Made by a program: the position numbers and the translations under genes | The notes under the pieces: model-generated | Database searches by the model: none | Told to the model about the DNA's origin: nothing | What the model saw: only the letters and a program-made list of their open reading frames with translations | In this document: positions 1-9,881 of the stretch, one piece after another | Numbering within the stretch: the stretch's first letter is position 1 | Layout of the letters: each line of letters opens with the position of its first letter | Assembly (NCBI RefSeq): GCF_004216915.1 | Contig: NZ_SGXD01000001.1 | Location: 857,013-921,012 of the forward strand | Length of the DNA: 64,000 nucleotides | Source of the DNA: Motilibacter rhizosphaerae | Lineage (GTDB): Bacteria; Actinomycetota; Actinomycetes; Motilibacterales; Motilibacteraceae | Reading direction: 5' to 3'

Positions 1-20
1 CCCTCCACGGGGTCCGTGGG

Positions 21-1160
21 CTACTTGAGCTGGTCGGCGGTGTAGTAGCCGCCCTGCACGAGGACCTGCTCGTAGTTCGCCTTGTCGACGCTCACCGGCT
101 GGAGGAGGTACGCCGGGACGACCTTGACGCCGTTGTCGTAGCTCTTGTCGTCGTTCGTCTGCGGGGTCTTGCCCTTGAGCACGTCGTCGACCATGGTCAC
201 GGCCTGCTTGGCCAGCAGGCGGGTGTCCTTGTAGACCGTCTGCGTCTGCTCGCCGGAGATGATCTCCTTGACGGAGGCGAGCTCGGCGTCCTGGCCGGTG
301 ATGACCGGGAGCTTCTTCGACCCGGAGCCGTAGCCCACGCCCTTGAGCGCCTCGATGATGCCGCGGGAGATGCCGTCGTACGGCGAGAGGACCGCGTCGA
401 GGTTCTGCGAGGTGTAGGACTTGGACAGGATGTTGTCCATGCGGTCCTGGGCCTTCGCGCCGTCCCAGCGCAGGGTGGCGACCTGGGCGAACTTGGTCTG
501 GCCGCTCTTCACGACGAGCTTGCCCGAGGAGATGTAGGGCTGCAGCACGCTCATCGCGCCGTTGAAGAAGAACCCGGCGTTGTTGTCGTCGGGCGAGCCG
601 GCGAACAGCTCGATCGTGAAGGGACCCTTGCCGCTCTTCAGGCCGAGCTTGTCCTCGATGTAGCCCGCCTGCAGCACGCCGACCTTGAAGTTGTCGAAGG
701 TCGCGTAGTAGTCGACGTTCTTCGTGTTGCGGATGAGCCGGTCGTACGAGATCACCGGGATCTTCGCGTCCGCCGCCTTCTGCAGCGTGTCCGTGAGCGA
801 CGAGCCGTCGATCGCGGCGATGACGAGGGCCTTCTCGCCCTTCGTGATCATGTTCTCGATCTGCGACACCTGGTTCTGGACGTTGTCGTCGCCGTACTGC
901 AGGTCGGTCTTGTAGCCCATGGCCTGGAACTGCTTGACCATGTTGTTGCCGTCGTTGATCCAGCGCTCCGAGGACTTCGTGGGCATCGCGATGCCGATCG
1001 TGCCGCCGGCGCCACCCGCGGCCGCCGCGGAGCTCCCCGCCGGTGCGGAGCCGGCACTGCCGGAGGACGCGGTGGTGCCGGTGCTGCGTCCGCAGGCGGC
1101 CGTGGCGCTGAGCACGACGGCGACGCCGACCAAGGCAAAGCGGTTCAGAGAGGTACGCAC
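21..1160 (-). CDS. ChvE-like sugar ABC transporter substrate-binding lipoprotein
   Basis: A 379-residue extracytoplasmic sugar receptor for a CUT2-type ABC importer. The N-terminus has a basic start, a hydrophobic stretch and a lipobox ending in Cys23 (LSATAAC), followed by a Ser/Gly/Ala-rich linker, so it should be a lipid-anchored binding protein. The mature part opens with the strand [14 protein letters not shown] typical of ChvE/multiple-monosaccharide receptors and continues as a periplasmic-binding-protein type I fold. It is divergent from the lacI-araBDA genes across a region with LacI-type operators, which points to L-arabinose or a related sugar as ligand (inference). No ATPase or permease gene lies in the window; on this strand they would lie left of position 1. 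Confidence 0.9.
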   Translation of the reverse strand: MRTSLNRFALVGVAVVLSATAACGRSTGTTASSGSAGSAPAGSSAAAAGGAGGTIGIAMPTKSSERWINDGNNMVKQFQAMGYKTDLQYGDDNVQNQVSQIENMITKGEKALVIAAIDGSSLTDTLQKAADAKIPVISYDRLIRNTKNVDYYATFDNFKVGVLQAGYIEDKLGLKSGKGPFTIELFAGSPDDNNAGFFFNGAMSVLQPYISSGKLVVKSGQTKFAQVATLRWDGAKAQDRMDNILSKSYTSQNLDAVLSPYDGISRGIIEALKGVGYGSGSKKLPVITGQDAELASVKEIISGEQTQTVYKDTRLLAKQAVTMVDDVLKGKTPQTNDDKSYDNGVKVVPAYLLQPVSVDKANYEQVLVQGGYYTADQLK

Positions 1161-1482
1161 GGTCTCCTCCAGTGGAGCTCGTCCGGGGCTCGAGCGGATG
1201 TTCGGCGCGCGGCACGACGTCCGCCACCGGCAGTGGGCCGGGGGGTGTGAGCGGTAACAGTGGAGGAGTGTGCTGGCGGTCTCCTGTGAGCGTCAAGCGG
1301 TCGCGGCCTCTTGTGACCGTTCCGTGTCCGAACCCGACCGGCTCGGTGGGGGGCGGTCGGCAGGCCCCCGGACGGATTCCGCCAGAGCGCTTGACAGCAC
1401 CGGTGTGAGCGCTAACACTCTCGACAGGTCGGTTGCTCCTCCGGTGCGGCCGTGTCGGCACCGTCGTCGAGAGGGGAGGGCC
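1161..1482. promoter_or_regulatory. Divergent control region with LacI-type operators
   Basis: A 322-bp gap between the sugar receptor and the LacI regulator. Two near-identical sites, TGTGAGCGGTAACA (1246-1259) and TGTGAGCGCTAACA (1404-1417), have the imperfect palindrome with central CG typical of LacI-family operators. A weaker third copy, TGTGAGCGTCAAGC, lies at 1285-1298. A perfect -35 box TTGACA sits at 1391-1396, and TAACAC at 1413-1418, inside the second operator, is the likely -10 for the rightward genes. Repressor binding would block that promoter. The first site is placed to control the leftward receptor gene. That the regulator at 1483 binds here is inferred. Confidence 0.75.
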
Positions 1483-2505
1483 ATGAGGCGCGCAGCGACC
1501 ATGGGTGACGTGGCCTCGCTCGCCGGTGTCTCCCACCAGACGGTCTCCCGGGTGCTCAACGACTCCCCGGCCGTGCGGCCGGAGACGCGCGAGCGCGTCC
1601 TCGCCGCGATCGAGCAGCTCGGCTACCGCCGCAACATCGCCGCCCGCGCCCTCGTCACACGCCGGTCGCAGACGCTCGGCGTCGTCAGCTTCGGCACGCG
1701 GCTCTACGGCCCCACCACCGCCGTGCACGCCATCGAGCAGGCCGCCCGCCAGGCGGGCTACTACGTCAGCATCGCGAGCGAGGAGTTCCTCGACGCCACC
1801 ACGCTGCGCGCCGCCCTCGAGCGGCTCGCGGAGCAGGCCGTCGAGGGCATCGTCGTCATCGCCCCGCAGAAGCAGGCGCAGTCCGCGCTCGCCGAGCTGC
1901 CCGACGGCGTGCCGGCCGTGGTCATCGACGGCCACCCGGACTGCGGAGCGCCCCGCGTCTACGTCGACCAGGTCCACGGGGCCGCGGACGCCACCCGCCA
2001 CCTGCTCGACCAGGGCGTGACGACCGTGCACCACGTCGCCGGGCCCCTCGACTGGCTGGAGGCCGACGCCCGCGTCGAGGGCTGGCGCCAGGTGCTCCAG
2101 GACGCGGGGCGCCCGGTCCCGGAGCTCCGTCACCGCGGCGACTGGAGCGCCGGGTCCGGCTACGCCGCCGGCCTCGCGCTCGCCGAGGACCCGACGGTCG
2201 AGGCGGTCTTCGTCGCCAACGACCCGATGGCGCTCGGCGTGCTGCGCGCGCTGTCGGAGCGGGGCCGCCGCTGCCCCGAGGACATCCTCGTCGTCGGCTT
2301 CGACGACGTCCCCGAGTCCGCGTTCTACCTCCCGCCCCTGACCACCGTCCGCCAGGACTTCCCCGCCCTCGGACGCAAGAGCATCGACCTGCTGCTCGCG
2401 CAGATCCAGGGCTCCCGCGTCGAGCGCTCCGAGGTCGTCCCAGCCCAGCTGGTCGTCCGCACGAGCTCCCGGCGACCCGAGCCGACCACACGGAGGACCC
2501 GCTGA
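1483..2505 (+). CDS. LacI-family regulator of the arabinose genes
   Basis: A 340-residue transcription factor. An N-terminal helix-turn-helix (VASLAGVSHQTVSRVLND, near residues 9-26) and hinge are followed by a periplasmic-binding-protein-like effector domain ending in the usual TTVRQDFPALGR region. The ATG at 1483 was chosen because a purine-rich ribosome site (1471-1480) precedes it and the HTH follows at the normal distance; the frame stays open further upstream but without a plausible start. It is one base from araB, so the regulator is the first gene of the araBDA operon and probably autoregulated through the operators upstream. L-arabinose as inducer is inference from context. Confidence 0.9.
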   Translation: MRRAATMGDVASLAGVSHQTVSRVLNDSPAVRPETRERVLAAIEQLGYRRNIAARALVTRRSQTLGVVSFGTRLYGPTTAVHAIEQAARQAGYYVSIASEEFLDATTLRAALERLAEQAVEGIVVIAPQKQAQSALAELPDGVPAVVIDGHPDCGAPRVYVDQVHGAADATRHLLDQGVTTVHHVAGPLDWLEADARVEGWRQVLQDAGRPVPELRHRGDWSAGSGYAAGLALAEDPTVEAVFVANDPMALGVLRALSERGRRCPEDILVVGFDDVPESAFYLPPLTTVRQDFPALGRKSIDLLLAQIQGSRVERSEVVPAQLVVRTSSRRPEPTTRRTR

Positions 2506-2506
2506 G

Positions 2507-4213
2507 ATGAGCACGCAGGAGACGACCCAGCAGAGCGCCGGCGAGACGTACGTCGTCGGCGTGGACTACGGCACGCTGTCGGGCCGGGCCGTGGTGGTCC
2601 GCGTCTCCGACGGGGCCGAGCTCGGCAGCGGGGTGCTGGAGTACCCCCACGCCGTCCTCGAGGAGGCCCTGCCCGACGGCACCCGGCTGCGACCCGACTG
2701 GGCGCTGCAGGTGCCCGCCGACTACGTCCAGGTCCTCAAGGAGGCGGTGCCGGCCGCGCTGCGCGAGTCCGGCGTCGACCCCTCCCGCGTGGTCGGCATC
2801 GCGACCGACTTCACGGCCTGCACGGTGCTCCCGACGCTGGCCGACGGCACGCCGCTGTGCGAGCTGCCCGAGCTCGCGGGGCGTCCCCACGCGTACGTCA
2901 AGCTGTGGAAGCACCACGCCGCGCAGGGCCAGGCGGACCGGATCAACGCCCTCGCGCACGAGCGCCGGGAGCCGTGGATCGCCCGCTACGGCGGCAAGCT
3001 CTCGAGCGAGTGGGAGCTCGCGAAGGGCCTGCAGCTGCTGGAGGAGGACCCGGAGCTCTACGCCCGCACCGAGCGCTGGGTCGAGGCGGCGGACTGGATC
3101 ATCTGGCAGCTGTCGGGGACCTACGTGCGCAACGTCTGCACCGCCGGCTACAAGGCCGTGCTCCAGGACGGGGCCTACCCCTCGAAGGACTTCCTCGAGG
3201 CGCTCCACCCGGAGTTCGGCGGCTTCTTCAGCGGCAAGGTCGAGCAGGAGCTCGCGCCGCTCGGCGCCCGCGCCGGGAGCCTCACGGCGGAGGCGGCGGC
3301 GTGGACGGGCCTGCCCGAGGGCATCGCCGTCGCGGTCGGCAACGTCGACGCGCACGTGACCGCTCCCGCGGCGAAGGCCGTGCAGCCGGGGCAGATGCTC
3401 GCCGTGATGGGCACCAGCACCTGCCACGTCATGAACTCCGACCAGCTGGGCGAGGTGCCCGGCATGTGCGGCGTCGTCCGCGACGGGATCACACCGGGCC
3501 TGTGGGGCTACGAGGCCGGGCAGTCCGGGGTCGGTGACATCTTCGCGTGGTTCGTCCGCAGCTCGGTGCCGCCGGCGTACGTCGAGGCCGCGGAGTCCCG
3601 CGGCGTCAGCGTCCACGAGCACCTCACCGACCTGGCCGCGCGCCAGGCGGTCGGCGAGCACGGCCTGGTCGCGCTCGACTGGCACTCCGGCAACCGCTCG
3701 GTGCTGGTCGACCACGAGCTCTCCGGCGTCATCGCCGGGCTCACCCTCGGCACGAAGCCGGAGGAGGTCTACCGCGCGCTGCTGGAGTCCACGGCCTTCG
3801 GCACCAGGCGCATCATCGAGGCCTTCGAGGAGTCAGGCGTCCCCGTGCAGGAGCTGGTGGTCGCGGGCGGCCTGCTGAAGAACGCCTTCCTCATGCAGGT
3901 CTACGCCGACGTGACCCGCCGGCCGCTCTCGCTGCTGGCGAGCGCGCAGGGCCCGGCCCTCGGGTCGGCGATCCATGCCGCGGTGGCGGCCGGGGCCTAC
4001 CCCGACGTCTACGCCGCGAGCGAGGCGATGGGGCGCAAGGAGGAGGCGGCCTTCGTCCCCGACGAGGAGCGCGCCGCGGCGTACGACCTGCTCTACGCGG
4101 AGTACCGCCGACTGCACGACGCCCTCGGGCCGGACGACGGCCCCCTCGGCGGCCTGCTGCACCGGCTGCGCGCCATCCGCCGCGACGCCCACGGGAAGGG
4201 AGCAGGGGCATGA
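2507..4213 (+). CDS. araB: Ribulokinase
   Basis: A 568-residue FGGY-family kinase that phosphorylates L-ribulose to L-ribulose 5-phosphate in the cytoplasm, the second step of L-arabinose breakdown. The N-terminal phosphate-binding element is GVDYGTLSGRA (residues 19-29). The nucleotide-binding half has VMGTSTCHVMN and the late glycine-rich VVAGGLLKNAFLMQVYAD. Length matches AraB (about 560) rather than xylulokinase (about 480-500). GGAGGA lies 9-15 bases before the ATG. The gene sits one base after the regulator and overlaps araD by four bases (ATGA), so translation is probably coupled. Confidence 0.95.
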   Translation: MSTQETTQQSAGETYVVGVDYGTLSGRAVVVRVSDGAELGSGVLEYPHAVLEEALPDGTRLRPDWALQVPADYVQVLKEAVPAALRESGVDPSRVVGIATDFTACTVLPTLADGTPLCELPELAGRPHAYVKLWKHHAAQGQADRINALAHERREPWIARYGGKLSSEWELAKGLQLLEEDPELYARTERWVEAADWIIWQLSGTYVRNVCTAGYKAVLQDGAYPSKDFLEALHPEFGGFFSGKVEQELAPLGARAGSLTAEAAAWTGLPEGIAVAVGNVDAHVTAPAAKAVQPGQMLAVMGTSTCHVMNSDQLGEVPGMCGVVRDGITPGLWGYEAGQSGVGDIFAWFVRSSVPPAYVEAAESRGVSVHEHLTDLAARQAVGEHGLVALDWHSGNRSVLVDHELSGVIAGLTLGTKPEEVYRALLESTAFGTRRIIEAFEESGVPVQELVVAGGLLKNAFLMQVYADVTRRPLSLLASAQGPALGSAIHAAVAAGAYPDVYAASEAMGRKEEAAFVPDEERAAAYDLLYAEYRRLHDALGPDDGPLGGLLHRLRAIRRDAHGKGAGA

Positions 4214-4893
4214 CCGCGACCCTCGACACCGACGCCGTCCTGCGGGTCCGCCAGCAGGTCAGCGACCTGCACGCCGAGCTCGTGCGCTACGGGCTCGTCG
4301 TCTGGACCGCGGGCAACGTCTCGGGCCGCGTCCCGGGGGCGGACCTCTTCGTCATCAAGCCCTCCGGGGTGTCGTACGACGAGCTGACGCCCGAGTCGAT
4401 GATCCTGTGCGACCTCGACGGCACCGTCGTCGAGGGCGCGCACTCGCCGTCGAGCGACACCGCGGCCCACGCGTACGTCTACCGGAACATGCCGGAGGTC
4501 GGCGGCGTCGTGCACACGCACTCGACGTACGCGTCGGCGTGGGCCGCGCGCGCCGAGGAGGTGCCCTGCGTGCTCACCGCCATGGCGGACGAGTTCGGGG
4601 GGCCGATCCCCGTGGGGCCGTTCGCCCTGATCGGCGACGACTCGATCGGCCGGGGCATCGTGGACACCCTGCGCGACAGCAGGTCCCCCGCGGTGCTCAT
4701 GCAGAACCACGGCGTCTTCAGCATCGGCAAGGACGCGAAGTCCGCCGTGAAGGCCGCCGTGATGTGCGAGGACGTCGCGCGCACCGTGCACATCGCCCGG
4801 CAGGGCGGCCCGCTCGTGCCGATCCCCCAGGAGTCGGTGGACCGGCTCTACGACCGCTACCAGAACGTCTACGGACAGCCCGGAAAGGCCTGA
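4210..4893 (+). CDS. araD: L-ribulose-5-phosphate 4-epimerase
   Basis: A 227-residue class II aldolase-fold enzyme that converts L-ribulose 5-phosphate to D-xylulose 5-phosphate, feeding the pentose phosphate pathway. Visible family features are the N-terminal TAGNVSGRV phosphate-binding loop, KPSGV, and the metal ligands in VVHTHSTYA and QNHGVF. The ATG overlaps the araB stop codon, and GGGAAGGGAGCAGG upstream gives a strong ribosome site. Length is normal for AraD. It lies between araB and araA in a tight operon, so this assignment is favoured over fuculose or rhamnulose aldolases of the same fold. Confidence 0.94.
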   Translation: MTATLDTDAVLRVRQQVSDLHAELVRYGLVVWTAGNVSGRVPGADLFVIKPSGVSYDELTPESMILCDLDGTVVEGAHSPSSDTAAHAYVYRNMPEVGGVVHTHSTYASAWAARAEEVPCVLTAMADEFGGPIPVGPFALIGDDSIGRGIVDTLRDSRSPAVLMQNHGVFSIGKDAKSAVKAAVMCEDVARTVHIARQGGPLVPIPQESVDRLYDRYQNVYGQPGKA

Positions 4894-4900
4894 TCGACCC

Positions 4901-6406
4901 GTGACCGCATTCGACAACGCCGAGATCTGGTTCCTGACGGGGAGCCAGAACCTCTACGGCGAGGAGACGCTCGTCCAGGTGGCCGAGCAGTCCCAGCAGG
5001 TCGCCGAGCTGCTCTCCTCGACCGGCGAGATCCCCGTGCGCATCGTGTGGAAGCCCGTGCTCAAGACGGCGGACGCGATCCGCCGCGCGTGCCTCGACGC
5101 CACCGCCGACGACTCCTGCATCGGGGTCATCGCGTGGATGCACACCTTCTCCCCGGCGAAGATGTGGATCGCCGGTCTCGACGCCCTGCGCAAGCCGTTG
5201 CTGCACCTGCACACGCAGGCGAACGAGGCGCTGCCGTGGTCCGAGATCGACATGGACTTCATGAACCTCAACCAGGCGGCCCATGGCGACCGCGAGTTCG
5301 CCGCGCTGGAGACGCGGATGAACGTCGCGCGCAAGACGGTGGCCGGCTACGCCGGCGACCCGCGCGTGGTCTCCCGCGTCGCGGGCTGGTCGCGCGCGGC
5401 CGCGGGGTGGCACGCGAGCCAGCACCTCAAGCTCGTCCGCTTCGGCGACAACATGCGCGACGTCGCCGTGACCGAGGGCGACAAGGTCGAGGCGCAGCGG
5501 GTCTTCGGCGTCTCGGTCAACACCTACGGCGTCAACGACCTCGTCGAGCGCGTCGACCAGGTCGCCGACGCCGAGGTCGACTCCCTCGTGCAGCAGTACG
5601 CCGACGCGTACGCCGTGGTGCCCGAGCTCCTCCCGGGCGGCGAGCGCCACGACTCCCTGCGCTACGGCGCGAAGATCGAGGCCGCGCTGCGGTCCTTCCT
5701 CACCGAGGGCGGCTACACGGCCTTCACGACGAACTTCGAGGACCTCGGCGGCCTGCGCCAGCTCCCCGGCCTCGCCGTGCAGCGCCTCATGTCCGACGGC
5801 TACGGCTTCGGCGGCGAGGGCGACTGGAAGACCTCCGCGCTGGTGCGGATCCTCAAGGTCATGGCCGAGGGACTGCCTGGCGGCACGTCGTTCATGGAGG
5901 ACTACACCTACCACTTCGGGCCCGGCACGCCGAAGGTCCTCGGCGCGCACATGCTCGAGGTCTGCCCCTCCATCGCCTCCGAGAAGCCGAAGGTCGAGAT
6001 CCACCCGCTCGGCATCGGCGGCCGGGAGGATCCGGTCCGCCTGGTGTTCGACGCCGCGCCCGGCAGCGCGTTCGTGGTCGGCCTCTCCGACCTCGGCGAG
6101 CGGTTCCGGCTCGTGGCCAACGAGATCGAGGTCGTCGCGCCGGACGAGCCGTTGCCCAAGCTGCCCGTCGCCCGCGCGGTGTGGGAGCCGAAGCCCGACT
6201 TCACGACCGCGGTCGAGGGCTGGCTGCTCGCGGGCGGCCCGCACCACACGGTGCTCTCCGCCGCGCTGCAGCCGGAGGTCCTGCACGACTTCGCCGGCAT
6301 GGCGCGGACCGAGCTGGCGATCCTCGACGGCGAGTCGACGGCCCGCCGCTTCGCCGACGAGCTGCGCTGGAACGCGGCGTACTACCGCCTCGCGCGCGGC
6401 TTCTAG
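4901..6406 (+). CDS. araA: L-arabinose isomerase
   Basis: A 501-residue enzyme that isomerises L-arabinose to L-ribulose, the first committed step. It begins with [16 protein letters not shown], the diagnostic AraA N-terminus, and carries [20 protein letters not shown], the metal-site glutamates in the [17 protein letters not shown] region, and MEDYTYHF. Length matches the family (about 500). The start is a GTG seven bases after the araD stop. It closes the operon regulator-araB-araD-araA; the next gene has its own promoter-like -10. Confidence 0.96.
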   Translation: MTAFDNAEIWFLTGSQNLYGEETLVQVAEQSQQVAELLSSTGEIPVRIVWKPVLKTADAIRRACLDATADDSCIGVIAWMHTFSPAKMWIAGLDALRKPLLHLHTQANEALPWSEIDMDFMNLNQAAHGDREFAALETRMNVARKTVAGYAGDPRVVSRVAGWSRAAAGWHASQHLKLVRFGDNMRDVAVTEGDKVEAQRVFGVSVNTYGVNDLVERVDQVADAEVDSLVQQYADAYAVVPELLPGGERHDSLRYGAKIEAALRSFLTEGGYTAFTTNFEDLGGLRQLPGLAVQRLMSDGYGFGGEGDWKTSALVRILKVMAEGLPGGTSFMEDYTYHFGPGTPKVLGAHMLEVCPSIASEKPKVEIHPLGIGGREDPVRLVFDAAPGSAFVVGLSDLGERFRLVANEIEVVAPDEPLPKLPVARAVWEPKPDFTTAVEGWLLAGGPHHTVLSAALQPEVLHDFAGMARTELAILDGESTARRFADELRWNAAYYRLARGF

Positions 6407-6428
6407 CTGCCCGACCTAGGATCGGCCG

Positions 6429-7802
6429 GTGGCCGACCTCCCGCGCAGCACCCCGTCCGAGCAGGGCGTGGATCCCGCAGGGGTCCTCGCCCTGCTCGAC
6501 GCGCTCGACGCCCACCCGGAGATCTGGCCGCACAGCCTGGTGCTCGTACGCCGTGGTGCCGTCGTCGCCGAGGGCTCGTGGAGCCCGTGGGACGGGGAGC
6601 GCCCGCAGCTCGTCTACTCGCTGAGCAAGGGCTTCACCTCGACCGCCGCCGGGCTGGCGGTCGCCGAGGGGCTGTTCGGGCTCGACGACCTCGTCCTCGA
6701 CCACTACCCCGAGCTCGCGGGGGAGCCGCTCGACGAGCGGTGGGGCCGGCTGCGGGTGCGCCACCTGCTGAGCATGGCCAGCGGGCACGCCGCCGACACG
6801 GTCGACCACCTGGAGGACAAGGCGCACCCGGTGCGCAGCTTCCTGCGCATCCCGCCGGACGCGGAGCCGGGGACGCTGTTCGCCTACAACCAGCCGTGCA
6901 CGTACACCGTCGGCGAGCTGGTCACGCGGACGAGCGGCGAGGGGCTCACGGACTTCCTGCAGGGCAGGCTGTTCGACCGGATCGGCGTCCACCACGGCGG
7001 GTGGCTGCGCCTGCCCAACGGCCAGGAGGTCGCCTCGAGCGGCTTCTTCACGACGACCGGGTCGGTCGCCCGGCACGGCCTGCTCCTCCTGCAGCGCGGG
7101 CGCTGGGACGGCGAGCAGCTGCTGCCGGAGGCGTGGGTCGACGAGGCGTCGAAGGTGCACGTGCCCACGCCGGACGCCGGAGGTCCGGACTGGGAGCAGG
7201 GCTACGGCTTCCAGTTCTGGCGCAGCCGGCACGGGTTCCGCGGCGACGGGGCGTTCGGCCAGTACTGCCTGGTGCTGCCCGAGCAGGACGCCGTGCTGGC
7301 GCTGTTCACCGAGACCACCGACATGGGGGCGGTCCTCGACCTCGTGTGGGAGCACCTGCTGCCCGCCTTCGACCGCGCGCCCGGCGCAGACGACGTCGCG
7401 CTGGCCGCACGCCTCGGCTCGCTCTCCCTGCCTCCCGTCGCGGGAGCGCCGACGGGGGAGGGCTTCGACGCGTACACCGCGAGCAGGGGCAGCGGTGCCG
7501 GACTCACGGTGCGCCGCGACGGCACCGGCTGGGTCATCGGCACCGCCGGCGTCGAGGTGCCCCTCGGGACGGGGGAGTGGCGTACGGCGACGACCGGGGC
7601 CCCCGGCGGCGGGCGGATCACCCTCGCCACGAGCGGGGCCTGGGACGAGCACGGCGACCTGCGTGCCTCGATCGCCTTCGTGGAGACGCCGCACACGCTC
7701 GACGTCACGGCGCGGGCGGACGGGACGGCCGAGCTGACCTGGCGCGCGGGCGCCCCGCTGCACGTCTCCCCGCTGCTGGAGATGCACGCGCCGGGCGCGT
7801 GA
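6429..7802 (+). CDS. Serine hydrolase, beta-lactamase/class C family
   Basis: A 457-residue beta-lactamase-fold hydrolase. The SxxK motif is SLSKGF near residue 65, followed by a class C-like FAYNQPCTY region that carries the Tyr-Asn pair. The C-terminal 130 residues are a beta-rich extension. There is no signal peptide, so it is probably cytoplasmic and more likely an esterase or peptidase-like enzyme than an antibiotic resistance factor. The GTG start lies six bases after a TAGGAT -10 (6417-6422), so the message should be leaderless and independent of araA. Substrate unknown. Confidence 0.8.
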   Translation: MADLPRSTPSEQGVDPAGVLALLDALDAHPEIWPHSLVLVRRGAVVAEGSWSPWDGERPQLVYSLSKGFTSTAAGLAVAEGLFGLDDLVLDHYPELAGEPLDERWGRLRVRHLLSMASGHAADTVDHLEDKAHPVRSFLRIPPDAEPGTLFAYNQPCTYTVGELVTRTSGEGLTDFLQGRLFDRIGVHHGGWLRLPNGQEVASSGFFTTTGSVARHGLLLLQRGRWDGEQLLPEAWVDEASKVHVPTPDAGGPDWEQGYGFQFWRSRHGFRGDGAFGQYCLVLPEQDAVLALFTETTDMGAVLDLVWEHLLPAFDRAPGADDVALAARLGSLSLPPVAGAPTGEGFDAYTASRGSGAGLTVRRDGTGWVIGTAGVEVPLGTGEWRTATTGAPGGGRITLATSGAWDEHGDLRASIAFVETPHTLDVTARADGTAELTWRAGAPLHVSPLLEMHAPGA

Positions 7803-7806
7803 GCGC

Positions 7807-8847
7807 TCAGCGCCCGAGCGTGCTCTCCCGGGCCACCAGGCGGTGCTCGACGAGGAGCTCCTGCCCCGGCACCTGCGCGCCCGACTCGACCCGCGCGAGG
7901 ATCCGGTCGACCGCGAGCGTGCCGAGCGAGCCGCGGTCCTGCGAGATCGTGCTGAGGGTGGGCGTGCTGTAGCGGCCCTCGTCGATGTCGTCGTAGCCGA
8001 TGACGGCGATGTCCTCCGGCACGCGCAGCCCGCGCTCGAGGATCGCGCGGACGGCGCCCTGCGCGACCAGGTCGGAGTAGCCGAAGACCGCGTCCGGCGG
8101 GTCGTCCCGCTCCAGCAGCTGCACCATGCCCTCGTAGCCGTCGCGCCGGTTGAACCGCGGCCGCGGCACGACGAGCGACTCGTCGACCTCCACGCCGGCC
8201 TCGGCGTGCGCCTGCCGGTAGCCCTGCGTCCGCAGCCGGGCGGCGACACCCTCGCGGTCGCGCTGCTCGCCGATCGCGGCGACCCGCCGCCGGCCGAGAC
8301 CGAGCAGGTGGGCCGTGGCGTCACGGGCCGCAGCGACGTCGTCGATGCCGATGTGGTCGAAGCCCGGCTCCGCGCGGCGCTCGCCGAGCACGACCAGCGG
8401 CAGGGTCGGGTCGCGCTCGGCGAGGTCCTCCTGGACGAGGCCGAGCGGGGAGAGGATCAGCCCGTCGTAGCGGAAGCTGCCCGCCGCCCGCGCCAGCAGC
8501 GCCCGCTCGTGGTCGGCGTCGCCGTCGGTCTGGTCGATGAGCACGTCGTAGCCGCGCGCCCGGGCCCGCGGGATGATCGCCTGCAGCAGCTCGGCGAAGT
8601 ACGGCGTGTCGAGGTAGGGCACGACGACCGCGATCTGCCCGGTGCGGCCGTAGGCGAGGTTGCGCGCGAGGACGTTGGGCCGGTAGCCCAGCTCGGCGAT
8701 GGCCGCCTCGACCTTGGCCCGGGTGGCGGGCGTGACGGCCGCGTAGCCGCCGACGACGTTCGAGACCGTACGCGGCGAGACGCCTGCGAGCGCGGCCACG
8801 TCGCGCAGCGTCGCGCCCCCGCCGTCGAGGCGGCGGACGGGAGGCAT
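7807..8847 (-). CDS. LacI-family transcriptional regulator
   Basis: A 346-residue regulator distinct from the one at 1483. The N-terminal HTH is LRDVAALAGVSPRTVSNVVG (about residues 14-33), then GYRPNVLARNL of the hinge and a sugar-receptor-like effector domain. The ATG lies exactly six bases after a TAGGGT -10 (8854-8859 on the minus strand), indicating a leaderless message. It converges on the serine hydrolase with a four-base gap. Its target is not evident; no adjacent sugar gene lies on its strand, and the nearest sugar genes are araBDA. Confidence 0.88.
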   Translation of the reverse strand: MPPVRRLDGGGATLRDVAALAGVSPRTVSNVVGGYAAVTPATRAKVEAAIAELGYRPNVLARNLAYGRTGQIAVVVPYLDTPYFAELLQAIIPRARARGYDVLIDQTDGDADHERALLARAAGSFRYDGLILSPLGLVQEDLAERDPTLPLVVLGERRAEPGFDHIGIDDVAAARDATAHLLGLGRRRVAAIGEQRDREGVAARLRTQGYRQAHAEAGVEVDESLVVPRPRFNRRDGYEGMVQLLERDDPPDAVFGYSDLVAQGAVRAILERGLRVPEDIAVIGYDDIDEGRYSTPTLSTISQDRGSLGTLAVDRILARVESGAQVPGQELLVEHRLVARESTLGR

Positions 8848-8901
8848 GGCCGGACCCTACTGGCCGCGGCGCCCCGGTGCGGGGACCACCGCTGAACCGG
8901 G

Positions 8902-9822
8902 TCAGTCCTGCACGTCCTCCACGGCCTGCCCCGCCGCGTCGACGACCGGGACGATGACGAGCCACAGCGCCGTCGTCAGCAGGCCGGCGCCGGCGACGGC
9001 GGCGAGCTCCCCCGCGTACGCCGCGACCTGGCGGACCTCGCCCAGCGGGTGGGGGAGCCGGCGGGCGGTGAGGCCGATGAGGCCGGCGCCGACCACGCCG
9101 GTGACCAGCGCGCTCGAGCCGAGGAAGAGCGCGACGACCCGGTGGGTGGGGCCGGGGTGGCCGCGGCCCTCCGGCGGCGGGGAGAGCGCGACGACGACCG
9201 CGGCGGTCAGCGCGCACCACGCGAGCACGACGCCGAACGCGCTGATGACGTCGCTCGGCCGGTGCCACCCGGCGACGACGGTCGCGGCGCCGGTCACCAT
9301 CGCGTAGGCGCCGCCGACGAGCGCGACGCCCGGACGCAGGCCGCGGGGGCTGACGAGGACCGCGACCGCGGCGACGGAGGCCGCGACCGTGGTGTGGCCG
9401 CTGGGCAGGGAGTTCTGCGCGCCGTCGAGCCAGGTCGGCCGGTGGAGGAGGCTGTGCTTCAGCGCCTCGGTCGTCAGCGTCGAGCCGGCGACGATGAGCG
9501 CGGCACCGAGCGCCGAGCGCCAGCGGCCCCGCAGCAGGCCGACGGCCATCGCCGCGAGCAGGGCCAGCGCGACCGAGGAGACGGACACGACGTCGAGGAC
9601 CCGCGTGACCGACGTGCCGCCCGCGCGCAGCGCGAGCCCCTTGCCGCCCATCGCCGCCCGCTCCACCTGCTGGCCGGTGAGCGAGCGGACGAACACGCGG
9701 TACGTCCCGAGCACCCCCAGCAGCGCGAGCGCGCTGAGGAGGAGCAGCAGCCCGACCGTGCGCGGCCGGCCGGCGCCGGACGGCGGGGCAGCGGCCCTGG
9801 AGGGGGCGGTCGCGTACGTCAC
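8902..9822 (-). CDS. PAP2-family membrane phosphatase
   Basis: A 306-residue integral membrane protein of the type 2 phosphatidic acid phosphatase family. The three-part active site is visible: KHSLLHRP (motif 1), PSGHTT (motif 2) and GWHRPSDV (motif 3). Hydrophobic helices occur near residues 23-45, 85-105, 120-140, 185-205, 215-235 and in the C-terminal third. Such enzymes dephosphorylate lipid phosphates or undecaprenyl pyrophosphate at the outer membrane face; the substrate here is unknown. The GTG start is six bases after a CATGCT hexamer (9829-9834), so it looks leaderless. It is divergent from the gene at 9882. Confidence 0.85.
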   Translation of the reverse strand: MTYATAPSRAAAPPSGAGRPRTVGLLLLLSALALLGVLGTYRVFVRSLTGQQVERAAMGGKGLALRAGGTSVTRVLDVVSVSSVALALLAAMAVGLLRGRWRSALGAALIVAGSTLTTEALKHSLLHRPTWLDGAQNSLPSGHTTVAASVAAVAVLVSPRGLRPGVALVGGAYAMVTGAATVVAGWHRPSDVISAFGVVLAWCALTAAVVVALSPPPEGRGHPGPTHRVVALFLGSSALVTGVVGAGLIGLTARRLPHPLGEVRQVAAYAGELAAVAGAGLLTTALWLVIVPVVDAAGQAVEDVQD

Positions 9823-9881
9823 CCCTCGAGCATGCCCGACGGCCCCGTCGGTAGCGCGCAGAGGCGGGTAGCGTGCAGAGC

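Noticed and set aside
1922..3715. Long minus-strand frame over lacI and araB
   Set aside because: A shadow of real genes; low-complexity translation and no motif.
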